A DNA stretch of 64,000 bases from contig OX639973.1 in assembly GCA_951828385.1 (NCBI GenBank), forward strand, positions 1,116,001 to 1,180,000. The letters are read 5' to 3'. The notes below the pieces were generated by a model. The model did no database searches, was not told where the DNA came from, and was given only the letters and a program-made list of their open reading frames with translations. The position numbers were made by a program, and so were the translations under genes. This DNA comes from an uncultured Poribacteria bacterium (GTDB lineage Bacteria > Poribacteria > WGA-4E > WGA-3G). Below, one piece after another: positions 52,329-63,000 of this stretch (position 1 is the stretch's first letter; every line of letters starts with the position of its first letter).

Positions 52329-53567
52329 ATGCCAAAACGGTTACCTGTAATATGGTTTGTTCTATTTTTATCATCAAATTGGATAGTATCCGTTGCCTAC
52401 ACAGCAGAACTCGAAATCGAAAAGACGTTAACCGAAACAGACGGTTTGGTATCCAATACAGTGCTGACCATTTTTGAAGACAGCCACGGCACGATGTGGT
52501 TCGGAACGACCGATGGAGTTACCCGCTATGACGGAGAGAATTTCCGAACCTTCACAACAGAAGATGGACTTGCCTGGAATACGATAGGACTCATCTTTGA
52601 AGACCAGCAAGGAATGCTTTGGTTTGCTAACGGTCTGCTCTCAAGTTTTCTGGAAAGAGGGAAGTCTATGGATATGTCTTGGATGGAAACGCCATTGAGT
52701 GAACTCGATATTACGATGTATTATGACGAAACGCCGGAAGGAATAACAAGGCCCATTCGATTGAGAGGCGTGAGTCACTACGACGGCGAAAAGTTCAGGA
52801 TTTTTACGACCGCCGACGGTCTCGCCCGCGATACTGTTAAGGATATCTTTGAAGACGAAGCTGGCACACTTTGGTTCGCGACATCGTCAGGTGTGAGTCA
52901 GTATGACGGTGAAACTTTCAACACTATCACCGTGAACGGACCAATGGGCATGGACGTATTATCCGATTGGTGGGGTCAAATCACAGCAATTGCACAAGAT
53001 ACAGTAGGCAATTTTTGGTTTGGCAGCACTGCCGGCATTACCTACTACAATGTCCAAAAGTCGCATTTCCGTTATTTTGCTGTTGACGAGGATTTCGCCC
53101 TCTTCCAAGAGATGGGGAAAACACCAACTGCAAACATAACAGATCTGCAGTTCGATGCGAAGGAGAACCTCTGGATGAGCAAAGATGGTATGGACGAGGA
53201 AGACAGCGGTATTCGTCGATACGATGGCAAAAAACTGACGATCTTCCCACAAAGTGAAGCACTCCCGATGAATAGCGTTGATAACATTATGCAGGATAGC
53301 AGCGGCAACCTCTGGTTTACCGGTGTTAAGAACCTGCCGCCGACGATAAACGAGACCGAGGAAAGCGTTAGCATGGTTTACAATGTCGTCAATGCTGGTG
53401 TGAGCGTCTATAACGGTGAGAGGTTCCAAAACTTTAACACAGACGACGGTCTACCAAGTAACCGGGTCTGGTCGGTATTTGAGGACAGCACCGGTAAACT
53501 CTGGTTCGCTACGGATGCTGGTGTTGCAGTCGGGGTTTATCTCCCCTCTCAAAATTCAGACTATTAA
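52329..53567 (+). CDS. Secreted beta-propeller of the two-component-regulator (Reg_prop) type
   Basis: 412 aa from the ATG preceded by AGGAG; signal peptide residues 1-23. Repeats of the form DGL-x-N-T-V-x-x-I-F-E-D-x-x-G-x-x-W-F-G/A-T-x-x-G-V-x-x-Y-D-G-x-x-F, at least seven by eye between residues 30 and 405. The same repeats form the periplasmic sensor of hybrid two-component systems. No kinase, no Y_Y_Y domain and no DNA-binding part are present. It is the shorter twin of the sensor half of 57941-60034. It lies 36 bases before a Ycf48-type lipoprotein gene. Confidence 0.85.
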   Translation: MPKRLPVIWFVLFLSSNWIVSVAYTAELEIEKTLTETDGLVSNTVLTIFEDSHGTMWFGTTDGVTRYDGENFRTFTTEDGLAWNTIGLIFEDQQGMLWFANGLLSSFLERGKSMDMSWMETPLSELDITMYYDETPEGITRPIRLRGVSHYDGEKFRIFTTADGLARDTVKDIFEDEAGTLWFATSSGVSQYDGETFNTITVNGPMGMDVLSDWWGQITAIAQDTVGNFWFGSTAGITYYNVQKSHFRYFAVDEDFALFQEMGKTPTANITDLQFDAKENLWMSKDGMDEEDSGIRRYDGKKLTIFPQSEALPMNSVDNIMQDSSGNLWFTGVKNLPPTINETEESVSMVYNVVNAGVSVYNGERFQNFNTDDGLPSNRVWSVFEDSTGKLWFATDAGVAVGVYLPSQNSDY

Positions 53568-53603
53568 AATCCGTTCAGTATTTTCTGGCAGGAGGCAAAA
53601 CAG

Positions 53604-56600
53604 ATGAAAAAGATTTTTCAATACATCACTTGTTTTTGGATGGTAATTCTTTTTGGACTTCCTTTCTTGGGAACCGGTTGTGTAAAAAAGGAGATTACTC
53701 GTATAGCGGACTGGCAAACCCATTTTACGGACATCTACTTTGCCGATGCCAAACACGGATGGGTTGTCGGTCATCAGGGATGGATTCTTCATACGGCTAA
53801 CGGTGGCGTGAGCTGGGAAAAACAGACGGTGAATACCAATGAGGATTTCAAAGCGGTTTATTTCACAAATCTCCGTAACGGCTGGGCAGTCGGAGATAAA
53901 GGATTAATCGCCACAACTGGTGATGGCGGACGACACTGGAGCCTTCAAAAGGATCAAGCTCCCACGCTGCTTTTGGATGTCTTTTTCACCAATTCAAAAA
54001 CAGGTTGGATTGCCGGACAGGATGGGTTGTTGTACACAAAAAATGGCGGGAAAACATGGCATCATCAGGAAGCCAGCGAATTCGGACTCGGTGGCATCCA
54101 CTTTGTAGATAAGCATCGCGGTTGGATCGTCGGAGATTATGATCGGGTCTTTGTCACTTCAGACGGCAGTCAAACTTGGCATAGACAGGATGAACTTGTG
54201 AGAATGGAACACGATACATCGGAGGTTTGTAACCTCCACACAGTATTTTTTGCGAACTCTTATAAGGGGTGGAGCGGTGGCACAGACGGCACCATTTTCC
54301 ATACGACTAACGGTGGGGCAGAATGGCAGACCCAATACAGTCGACTTCCGATGATTTACGGACATATCCGCCCAACCGTCTATGACTTCGATTTCATTAA
54401 TGATGACTACGGTGTGGCGGTTGCACAGGGTGGGTTTATCATCCGAACTGAAGATGGCGGGCAGAACTGGAAATTAACAGAAAACCAAACCAAAAACGAT
54501 CTGATGGGTGTTCATTTTGTGACTCCTAAAGAGGCATGGGCAGTTGGCTGGAACGGCACGCTCCTACACTCGACCGACGGCGGGGAAATATGGAACATGA
54601 GAAGCGGCACGACAGCCGATGACCTACAGAGTGTCGCGTTTGCGGATGCAGACCGCGCGGTTGCTGTCGGAGAGAAGGGTACAATCACCACGAGTGACGA
54701 CAGTGGTAAAACCTGGACCAACATTGAGATGGACACTTGGCACCGCATTCGGAATCTATCTTTCGTCACCGACAGAGAAGGCTGGGCGGTTGGCGATGGC
54801 GGACTCATTCTCCACACAACTGATGCCGGTCAGACGTGGGAACGACAAACCAGCGGATGGTGGTACACGCTCAATGCCCTCCATTTCATCAATCCCAAAA
54901 AGGGCTGGATCGTTGGCGATTTGGGGACCGTGCTGCATACGACAGATGGTGGTGAAACGTGGGTCCAACAAGCACCGCGCTACTTCCACGAAATGATTAA
55001 AGGCATCTTTTTCCTCAATGAGACGGAGGGGTGGGTCGTCGGTTGGCCCGGTATCGTCTTTCACACCCAAGACGGTGGATTGACATGGAAACGACAGAAC
55101 AGCAACAGTTACAATGAACTCTACGCCGCTTATTTTATCGATCAACATACCGGCTGGGTGGTCGGTCAGTTCGGCGAGATTCTACGAACGCTTGATGGTG
55201 GAAAAACGTGGAAATTCCAGCAAAGTGGGACGCAGGCAAACTTGAATAAAGTCTACTTTGCCGATGCAAATCACGGGTTAATTGTCGGCGATGAAGGTGT
55301 CATTTTGACGACTCTCAATGGGGGTGTGACCTGGGAATTGCAGAAAAGTGGCACCTCCAACGATCTCTATAGTTTCTCGCTTTCCCCTGACGGTATCCTC
55401 GTTGTGGGTGAAGGTGGTATCGCGATGCGTTACTCTGTAGATACGGAACAGTTCATTGTTGAATTACCGCCGACTGCACAAGAGATGGAAACAGTTGAAG
55501 AACCAATTGAACCAATTGACTACCATTGGGAAATTGTCCGTCAAGGAAGCTGGCAAGCCAAATTTGCTGATACCTACTTTCTGTCTGCGCAGGAAGGGTG
55601 GACAGTCGGTGACAATGGTACTATTTTACACACCACAGACAGTGGCACCACGTGGCAACCACAGCAGAGTGGCGTGACCGAAGAATTACAACGGATTGTC
55701 TTCAGCGATAAAAACCACGGCTGGATTACCGGTCAAGGCGTACTGATACGCACCGAAAATGGCGGTGAAACTTGGCAAGTCATCCGTGAAGGGTTGAAAA
55801 ACTTCCACAATATGCGTGCGATACACTTCATCAACCCGAAAGAGGGATGGATCGGCGTTGATAAAGGACAAATCCTGCGTACAAACGATGGTGGTAAAAC
55901 CTGGACGCTTCAGCAAACAGGGACAACCCAGCAACCGATCACGCACCTGCATTTTATCAATAGTAAAGAGGGATGGGCAGTCGCGCCACAACGACGAACT
56001 GGCGGGTTTATTCTGCACACGGTTGACGGCGGTGATTACTGGCAAATCCAAGCCACAACCCATCAGCGGTGCAGTGGTGTCCATTTTCTAAATGCCAAGT
56101 CGGGTTGGGTAATAATGGAAGATGGAACCTCACTTTTTACCACAGATGGCGGAGAAAATTGGAAACGGGATTTGGAAGTAGAGCAAGACATTAAAGAAAC
56201 GAATTTGGATATCCAGCTGCGCACGGTGAAGTTCCGTAATCACACCGAGGCTTGGGCAATTGATGGTGGACATAGTATTCTTACAACTCAAAACCAAGGT
56301 AAGAGTTGGGAAACAATGAATTCCGTGTATGAGGTCTATGAGAGGGAAGCTACAAACGGTGAATCGGAAAGTTGGATAGAGAGAATGGCTGCAGAACGTC
56401 CTTTCGGATTCTCATTCCAAATTACCAACGCCCATCTTTTGCCCGATGGGCACGGTTGGGTAGTCTCTGGTGAACAGATTTTTGACAGGGACTGGGCCAG
56501 GGCTGATATTGGTGGCTCCGATGAAGCAGGGGCATCTACAGGTCAGATTTACGCTACGACAGATGGCGGAAAAACTTGGCAGCATCAACTCGGTGAACTG

Positions 56601-57482
56601 CTTGATAACTTCCATGATGTGCTGTTTCTCGATGAGCAGAACGGTTGGATTGCCGGAGATAACGGAGTCTTGCTATCAACAGAAGATGACGGGGAAAATT
56701 GGAAACGGTTGCGGACCAACACAATGGACCGCATCGTCGATGTCCACTTCATCAGTCTTGAGCCAAAATGGGGCTGGGCGATGGAGAGGGATGGAACCCT
56801 GCTTTATACCATAGATGGTGAAGACTGGTCAATAGACGATAAACAGGAACTTCCAGAGCGTTTCCTACCCGATCTTCCCGGGCATAAACTACCTCCACTG
56901 TCCATAAATGAAGCTGCTTTTGGTAAGTTCTCTGAAGGGTGGGCTGTCGGTGAGAATGGAGAGATTATCCACAATCTGGATGGTGGTACGATTTGGCAGC
57001 TGCAGCGCACATCAACCGGCAAAACCCTCACAAGTATTGATATGAAATTCGCGCCCGTCGGTTGGGCTGTCGGGAGCAATGGCATTATTCAGAGAACTGT
57101 CAACGGCGGCGAGTACTGGAAGTTTCACGAAACACACACAGGCTACGACCTTCATGCCGTATCGTTTATCACGAAACGAAAAGGATGGGCAGTTGGACGT
57201 GCAGGGGTTATCCTATCCACCTCTGACGGTGGCTTCACTTGGGAGTCGGAATTGAACAAGGTATCAGAAACGCTTTACGATATTTTCGCACTCTCCGAAC
57301 AAGAAATCTACGCTGTCGGTGCCACTGGGACTATCCTTCATTCGACAGATGGCGGTGAAACGTGGAAACGGGAGCATACCGGCATTGATAATGACCTGTA
57401 TACCATCACACGTGTCAAAGATGGGGAGACGCTGTGGGTCGCTGGACAGGGCGGCGTTGTGCTGCGTCGTCCTAAACGTTAG
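53604..57482 (+). CDS. Giant Ycf48-repeat lipoprotein, copy 1
   Basis: 1292 aa, lipobox GTGC near residue 27, GGAGG upstream. About 28 repeats of the Ycf48/BNR type (GWAVGxxGxIxxTxDGGxTW), 14 before a Glu/Pro-rich linker (about residues 625-645) and 14 after it. That fits four seven-bladed propellers. Ycf48 helps assemble photosystem II; the repeat is also found in surface proteins of non-photosynthetic bacteria, which fits here. Anchored in a membrane facing outward; probably a binding scaffold. 36 bases after the propeller gene. Confidence 0.85.
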   Translation: MKKIFQYITCFWMVILFGLPFLGTGCVKKEITRIADWQTHFTDIYFADAKHGWVVGHQGWILHTANGGVSWEKQTVNTNEDFKAVYFTNLRNGWAVGDKGLIATTGDGGRHWSLQKDQAPTLLLDVFFTNSKTGWIAGQDGLLYTKNGGKTWHHQEASEFGLGGIHFVDKHRGWIVGDYDRVFVTSDGSQTWHRQDELVRMEHDTSEVCNLHTVFFANSYKGWSGGTDGTIFHTTNGGAEWQTQYSRLPMIYGHIRPTVYDFDFINDDYGVAVAQGGFIIRTEDGGQNWKLTENQTKNDLMGVHFVTPKEAWAVGWNGTLLHSTDGGEIWNMRSGTTADDLQSVAFADADRAVAVGEKGTITTSDDSGKTWTNIEMDTWHRIRNLSFVTDREGWAVGDGGLILHTTDAGQTWERQTSGWWYTLNALHFINPKKGWIVGDLGTVLHTTDGGETWVQQAPRYFHEMIKGIFFLNETEGWVVGWPGIVFHTQDGGLTWKRQNSNSYNELYAAYFIDQHTGWVVGQFGEILRTLDGGKTWKFQQSGTQANLNKVYFADANHGLIVGDEGVILTTLNGGVTWELQKSGTSNDLYSFSLSPDGILVVGEGGIAMRYSVDTEQFIVELPPTAQEMETVEEPIEPIDYHWEIVRQGSWQAKFADTYFLSAQEGWTVGDNGTILHTTDSGTTWQPQQSGVTEELQRIVFSDKNHGWITGQGVLIRTENGGETWQVIREGLKNFHNMRAIHFINPKEGWIGVDKGQILRTNDGGKTWTLQQTGTTQQPITHLHFINSKEGWAVAPQRRTGGFILHTVDGGDYWQIQATTHQRCSGVHFLNAKSGWVIMEDGTSLFTTDGGENWKRDLEVEQDIKETNLDIQLRTVKFRNHTEAWAIDGGHSILTTQNQGKSWETMNSVYEVYEREATNGESESWIERMAAERPFGFSFQITNAHLLPDGHGWVVSGEQIFDRDWARADIGGSDEAGASTGQIYATTDGGKTWQHQLGELLDNFHDVLFLDEQNGWIAGDNGVLLSTEDDGENWKRLRTNTMDRIVDVHFISLEPKWGWAMERDGTLLYTIDGEDWSIDDKQELPERFLPDLPGHKLPPLSINEAAFGKFSEGWAVGENGEIIHNLDGGTIWQLQRTSTGKTLTSIDMKFAPVGWAVGSNGIIQRTVNGGEYWKFHETHTGYDLHAVSFITKRKGWAVGRAGVILSTSDGGFTWESELNKVSETLYDIFALSEQEIYAVGATGTILHSTDGGETWKREHTGIDNDLYTITRVKDGETLWVAGQGGVVLRRPKR

Positions 57483-57514
57483 TGGACATCTGTTTATCTT
57501 ATAGGCGTTTAAAT

Positions 57515-57561
57515 ATCGTGCGGGGGTATGTGAAACACACAGAGTTCTCCGCACGATTTTT
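57515..57561 (+). terminator. Intrinsic terminator after Ycf48 copy 1
   Basis: ATCGTGCGGGG pairs (one G-T) with CTCCGCACGAT, followed by TTTT. The same structure ends copy 2 at 63946-63996. Confidence 0.8.
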
Positions 57562-57711
57562 GTTTTGGTTTGCATAACATCCAATTATATGGGACTTACG
57601 TATTTCCACTTAAAGTCCGCCTGATAAGCGGGATTTAGGGGGTTAAATACAACGAAATACTCTCACTACGAGGCATTTTCAGCAAAATGTGCCGATCCTC
57701 TGTTCAATTTT

Positions 57712-57853
57712 AATTATGTACCCTTTCTTCTTAAAAATGTGTCATTAATATAAAGTAAGGTTGGAAATTTGCGTAATTTTTTGAATTTTTTCAAATTATG
57801 TACCCTTTCTTCTTAAAAATGTGTCATTAATATAAAGTAAGGTTGGAAATTTG
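57712..57853 (+). repeat. Perfect 60-bp direct repeat (57712-57771 and 57794-57853)
   Basis: Two identical 60-base copies from AATTATGTACCC to TTGGAAATTTG, spaced 22 bases apart (period 82). Each holds ATTAATATAAAG, a possible -10 region, and AAGGTTGGAAATTTG. They lie 88 bases before the sigma-propeller gene and could be duplicated promoters or operator sites. Nothing like them precedes the first module. Confidence 0.85.
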
Positions 57854-57940
57854 AGTGTTGAGTACTCGGCATCTCCGCGGCTCTAATCTGTGGAGAACAT
57901 AGATGTGTGCTGATTTACTCGTTTATTATGAGGGTCTCTG

Positions 57941-60034
57941 ATGTTAGAAAATGATGTTCAATTGATTTATAGGGTTCTGTCAGGCGACGATTCGGCATTC
58001 AGCACCTTAGTTGAAAAGCATCAAAAGGGTGTTCACGCCCTCATCTGGCGGAAGATTGGTGATTTTCACCATGCCGAAGAGATCACGCAAGATACTTTCA
58101 TCCAGGTCTACAAAAAACTGGGGACTTTAAAGGATCCGAAATGTTTTTCTGGCTGGCTGTATGTTATAGCAAATCGACTTTGCCTTAATTGGCTTCAAAG
58201 GCGTAAATCCACGATGCCATCTTTGGAGGACACACCTATGGTAGAGATAGAGGAATCCTCGTATCAACATTATCTGTCGGAGCGGCGCGAGACAGAAGCC
58301 GCGGAACACCGTTCTGAAGTCGTCAAAAAGCTTTTGGAAAAGCTGCCAGAGAGCGAACGCACAGTGATGACACTCCACTATCTCGGCGAGATGACAGCTA
58401 AGGAAATTAGCAAATACTTAGGTGTGTCGGTGAGTGCAATTAAGGGACGGCTTCACCGGGGACGAGAACGTTTAAAAGCGTCAGAATCCTTGGTGAGTGA
58501 AGTGCTCGGCGGCGTTGAATTACCCGCTGATTTGACGGCACGTATCATGCGGCAGGTTGCTGATATAACCCCGGTATCTCCTCCGAGCGGAAAACCTGTG
58601 TTACCCTGGGCTGCTCTTGGGAGTGCCGCGGTCGTGATTCTGTTGATGCTGGGTATCAGTAATCAGTATCTTTCCCGTTTTCAGAAGCCGTATAGTTTTG
58701 AGGCAAGATCTGAACCCACTATCGAAATCATTGATACCGACATCGTTCTTGATACGGATGCTAAACCCGATGTTCGGAATCAGATCGGACAGACCTCTCG
58801 TCCAAGTAAGGGCAATAGTGCTGGCATGCAGCCCTCATCCAGCGATGCGGGCAGACTTCTCATAGAAAAAACAATCACCCAAGCAGATGGTTTAGCATCC
58901 AACACTGTGCTCACTATCTTTGAAGACAGTCAAGGTGCGCTATGGTTTGGCACAGCCGACGGCATCACACGTTATGACGGAGACAACTTCCAAACCTTTA
59001 CAATGGAAGATGGATTATCACGGAACACGACAGGTCTTATCTTTGAAGACCGGCAGGGCATGCTCTGGTTTGGAGATGGGATGCTCTCAAATGCGCTGAA
59101 TAGACCGAAGTTTATAGATATGTCGTATATGAATATGCCATTAAGCGAACTTGCTAATACCTTACATGACGAAACGACGATGAAAACACAGGCACCTACT
59201 CCATTAAAAGGTGTGAGTCGCTATGATGGACATGCGTTTCGGACGTTTACCATAGACGATCTCGGTACCATTAATGACCTGTTTGAGGACAAAACAGGGA
59301 CGCTTTGGTTCGCGACATGGGAGGGTGTGAATCGCTACGACGGTAAAAAGTTTAGCCGTATTATCCTCAACGGACCGACAGGGATCAAGGTCCTACCGCA
59401 TTGGTGGAATAAAGTTACAGCCATCGCACAGGATACAGCAGGAAATCTCTGGTTCGGCAGCCACGCCGGCATTACCTATTACAATGTCCAAACGTCTGAT
59501 TTCCGGTACCTTGATGTAAATTTAAACGCTTTCAAGGAGATGGGACAGTCGCAAAGCGGACAGGTGACAAACCTACAGTTTGATGCACAGGATAATCTCT
59601 GGATTACCCAAGAAGGCGTAGGTGATGAATATACTGGCATCCGTCGCTACGATGGCAAAGAATTAGTTCACTTTCCACAAAGCGAGGAACTTCCGATGAA
59701 TAAGGTTGAAAGTATCCTGCGAGATACCAACGGCAACCTCTGGTTCGCAGGTAGTAAAAGACTGCGGATAACGATTAATGTTCACGGAGCCGCGGATAGT
59801 GTGCCAATCCCTGAAGTCGGCGTTGGTGTGAGTGTGTATAACGGCGAGACGTTCCAAAACATTAACACAGACGACGGTCTACCGAGCAACCGTGTTTGGT
59901 CGGTATTTGAAGACAGCCGTGGCAAAATCTGGTTCGCTACGGATGCTGGTGCCGCAGTCGGTGTTTATTCACCCTCTCAAAAATCTCCAATATTACTCGA
60001 TCCGGTTGTAATCCCGAACTCTCGAACGCAGTAA
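57941..60034 (+). CDS. ECF sigma factor fused through one membrane segment to a propeller sensor
   Basis: 697 aa. Sigma2 at about 17-89 (HAEEITQDTFIQVYKKL, FSGWLYVIANRLCLNW); sigma4 at about 130-178 (LPESERTVMTLHYLGEMTA, KEISKYLGVSVSAIKGRL). Residues 197-207 (ADLTARIMRQV) resemble the pre-membrane part of zinc-finger anti-sigma factors, but no H-x3-C-x2-C finger is present. One membrane segment at about 221-240 (WAALGSAAVVILLMLGI), a linker, then Reg_prop propeller repeats from 306 to 690, colinear with 52329-53567. The sigma part would be cytoplasmic and the propeller outside. 22 bases before Ycf48 copy 2. Confidence 0.88.
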   Translation: MLENDVQLIYRVLSGDDSAFSTLVEKHQKGVHALIWRKIGDFHHAEEITQDTFIQVYKKLGTLKDPKCFSGWLYVIANRLCLNWLQRRKSTMPSLEDTPMVEIEESSYQHYLSERRETEAAEHRSEVVKKLLEKLPESERTVMTLHYLGEMTAKEISKYLGVSVSAIKGRLHRGRERLKASESLVSEVLGGVELPADLTARIMRQVADITPVSPPSGKPVLPWAALGSAAVVILLMLGISNQYLSRFQKPYSFEARSEPTIEIIDTDIVLDTDAKPDVRNQIGQTSRPSKGNSAGMQPSSSDAGRLLIEKTITQADGLASNTVLTIFEDSQGALWFGTADGITRYDGDNFQTFTMEDGLSRNTTGLIFEDRQGMLWFGDGMLSNALNRPKFIDMSYMNMPLSELANTLHDETTMKTQAPTPLKGVSRYDGHAFRTFTIDDLGTINDLFEDKTGTLWFATWEGVNRYDGKKFSRIILNGPTGIKVLPHWWNKVTAIAQDTAGNLWFGSHAGITYYNVQTSDFRYLDVNLNAFKEMGQSQSGQVTNLQFDAQDNLWITQEGVGDEYTGIRRYDGKELVHFPQSEELPMNKVESILRDTNGNLWFAGSKRLRITINVHGAADSVPIPEVGVGVSVYNGETFQNINTDDGLPSNRVWSVFEDSRGKIWFATDAGAAVGVYSPSQKSPILLDPVVIPNSRTQ

Positions 60035-60056
60035 AATCAACGAAGGAGAAATACTG

Positions 60057-63000
60057 ATGAAAAAGATATTTTACCGCCACACTCGTTCTTGGATGGTTAT
60101 TCTACTCGGAGTTTCTTGTCTGTTCACCGGTTGTGTAAAAAAGGAAATTACTCGCCAAGCAGACTGGCAAACCCATTTCACGGATATCTACTTTGCCGAT
60201 GCTAAACACGGATGGATTGTCGGGCATCACGGATGGATCCTCCATACGGCTGACGGCGGTGTGAGTTGGGAAAAACAGCCGATGAACACGCATGAGGATT
60301 TCAAAGCGGTTTATTTCACAAATCTCCGTAACGGTTGGGCGGTGGGCGACAAGGGGTTAATCGCTATTACTGATGACGGTGGGCGACACTGGACTCTTCA
60401 AAAAGGTCAAGCCCATGCGCTGCTTATGGATGTCTTTTTCACCAATTCAAAGACCGGCTGGATCGTTGGACAGAATGGGCTGCTATATACACAAAATGGT
60501 GGAAAAACATGGCACCATCAAGAAGCAATTGGAGGATTCGGACTTGGCGGTATCTGGTTCATAGACAAGCACCGCGGCTGGACAGTCGGAGATTACGACC
60601 AGATATTTGTTACCACAGACGGCAGTCAGACCTGGCGCAGACAGGATAACTTCGTGAGAGAAGATCAAACAACAACAGTTTGCAACTTCCATACGGTATT
60701 TTTTGCGACTCCTTATGAGGGGTGGAGCGGTGGCACGGACGGGACCATTTTCCACACCACCAACGGCGGCACAGAATGGCGAGGACAAGATAGTCGGCTT
60801 CCACCGGTTTACGGACATGTGCGTCCGATCGTCAATGACTTCCATTTCATTAATGATGACTACGGGGTGGCGGTCGCACAGGGTGGGTTTATCACCCGAA
60901 CCGAAGATGGTGGAGACAATTGGAGATTATCAGAAACCCCAACGAAGAACGACTTAATGGGGGTTCACTTCACAAGTCCTAAAGAGGCATGGGCAGTCGG
61001 TTGGAACGGCACGCTCTTACACTCGCCTGATGGCGGGATAACGTGGGATATGAAAAGTGGCACGACAGCTGATGATCTACAGAGTGTTGCGTTTGCGGAC
61101 GCAAACCGTGCGGTTGCTGTTGGGGAGAGAGGAACAATCACGACGAGTGACGACAGCGGTAAAACTTGGACGAACATTGAGATGGACACCTGGCACCGTA
61201 TCCGGAATCTATCTTTCGTCACCGACAGAGAAGGCTGGGCGGTTGGCGATGGCGGACTCATCCTCCACACAACCGATGCCGGTCAGACGTGGGAACGGCA
61301 AACCAGCGGATGGTGGTACACGCTCAATGCCCTCCATTTCATCAATCCCAAAAAGGGCTGGATCGTTGGAGATTTGGGGACCGTGCTGCATACAACAGAC
61401 GGTGGCGAAACGTGGGTCCAACAAGCACCACGCTACTTCCACGAAATGATTAAAGGCATCTTTTTCCTCAACGAGACGGAGGGGTGGGTCGTCGGTTGGC
61501 CCGGTATCGTCTTTCACACCGAAGACGGTGGACTGACGTGGAAACGGCAGAATAGCAACAGTTTCAACGAACTCTACGCCGCTTATTTCATCGACAAACA
61601 TATCGGCTGGGTCGTTGGGCAATTCGGTGAAATTTTACACACGCTCGATGGCGGAAAAACGTGGAAATTCCAGCAAAGTGGGACGCAGGCGAATCTGAAC
61701 AAAGTCTACTTTGCAGATGCAAATCACGGGTTAATTGTCGGCGATGAAGGGGTCATTTTAACGACTATCAATGGGGGTGTGACGTGGGAATTACAGAAAA
61801 GCGGCACGTCCAACGATCTCTACAGTTTCTCGCTTTCTCCGGATGGTATCCTCGTTGTGGGTGAAGGTGGCATTGCGATGCGTTACTCCGTGGACACGGA
61901 GCAGTTCATTGTCGAATTGCCGCCCGCTGCGCAAGAAATGGAAACCGATGAGAAACCGATTGAACCCATTGAATATCACTGGGAGATTGTGCGTCAAGGG
62001 GCTTGGCAAACCTATTTCACTGATACCTACTTCTTATCTACGCAAGAGGGATGGGCAGTGGGTGGTAACGGGACTATTTTGCACACCACAAACGGTGGCA
62101 AAACATGGCAGCTGCAACAAAGTGGCGTGACGGAAGCGTTACAGCGCATTGTTTTCGTTGATGAAAACCACGGTTGGATTGGTGGACAAGGTGTACTCTT
62201 ACGCACCGAAAACAGAGGCAAGACGTGGCAGGTTATTCGCGAAAGTTTGCAACCTTCGCGTTCAGACGCGCGACCCTACGGCAGTATTCGTGCCATCCAC
62301 TTCATTAACCCAAAACAGGGATGGATCGGCGTTGATAGAGGACAAATTCTGCGTACAACCGATGGCGGTAAAACTTGGACCCCTCAGCAAACCGGCGCAA
62401 CACAGCAGTCAATTACGGACTTGCATTTTATTAATAGCAAAGAGGGTTGGGCAGTAGCACCACAACGGCGGACTGGCGGATTGATTCTACACACGGTTGA
62501 CGGTGGGGACTATTGGGAGATTCAAGCCAGGACTCACCAACGCTGCATCGGTGTTCATTTCCTAAATACCACATCCGGTTGGGCGGTGATGGAAAACGGG
62601 ACCTCGCTACTGACCTCAGATGGCGGAGAGAGCTGGAAACGGGATCTGGAAGCAGAACGAAAGATTAAGGGAACGTATTTGGACATCCAGCTGCAGACCG
62701 TGAAATTCCGAAATCACACCGAAGCGTGGGGAATTGGTGTTGGTGGGATGATTCTCACCACACAGAACCAAGGTAAAAACTGGGAGTCGCTCCATACCTC
62801 GTCCAGAGGTGAAACTGAGAACACTGAACCTGTAAGTTGGGTAGATAGAATGGCACGAGAACAATCCGACTCACTCTTGACCGAAATTACCAATGCCTAT
62901 TTTCTGGCAGATGGACACGGTTGGGCTGTCGGTGCGGAGCGGATTTACGAAAGGGACGTGTATCGAGTCGACTCTGGTGGAACTGAGAAGGCACAAAAAT

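Noticed and set aside
57712-57853. CRISPR array
   Set aside because: Only two repeat units of 60 bases, no further spacers and no cas genes.
57941-60034. Fusion as a simple assembly artefact
   Set aside because: The frame is continuous with a proper linker and membrane segment, and the sister module nearby has a different, signal-peptide start rather than a broken sigma gene.
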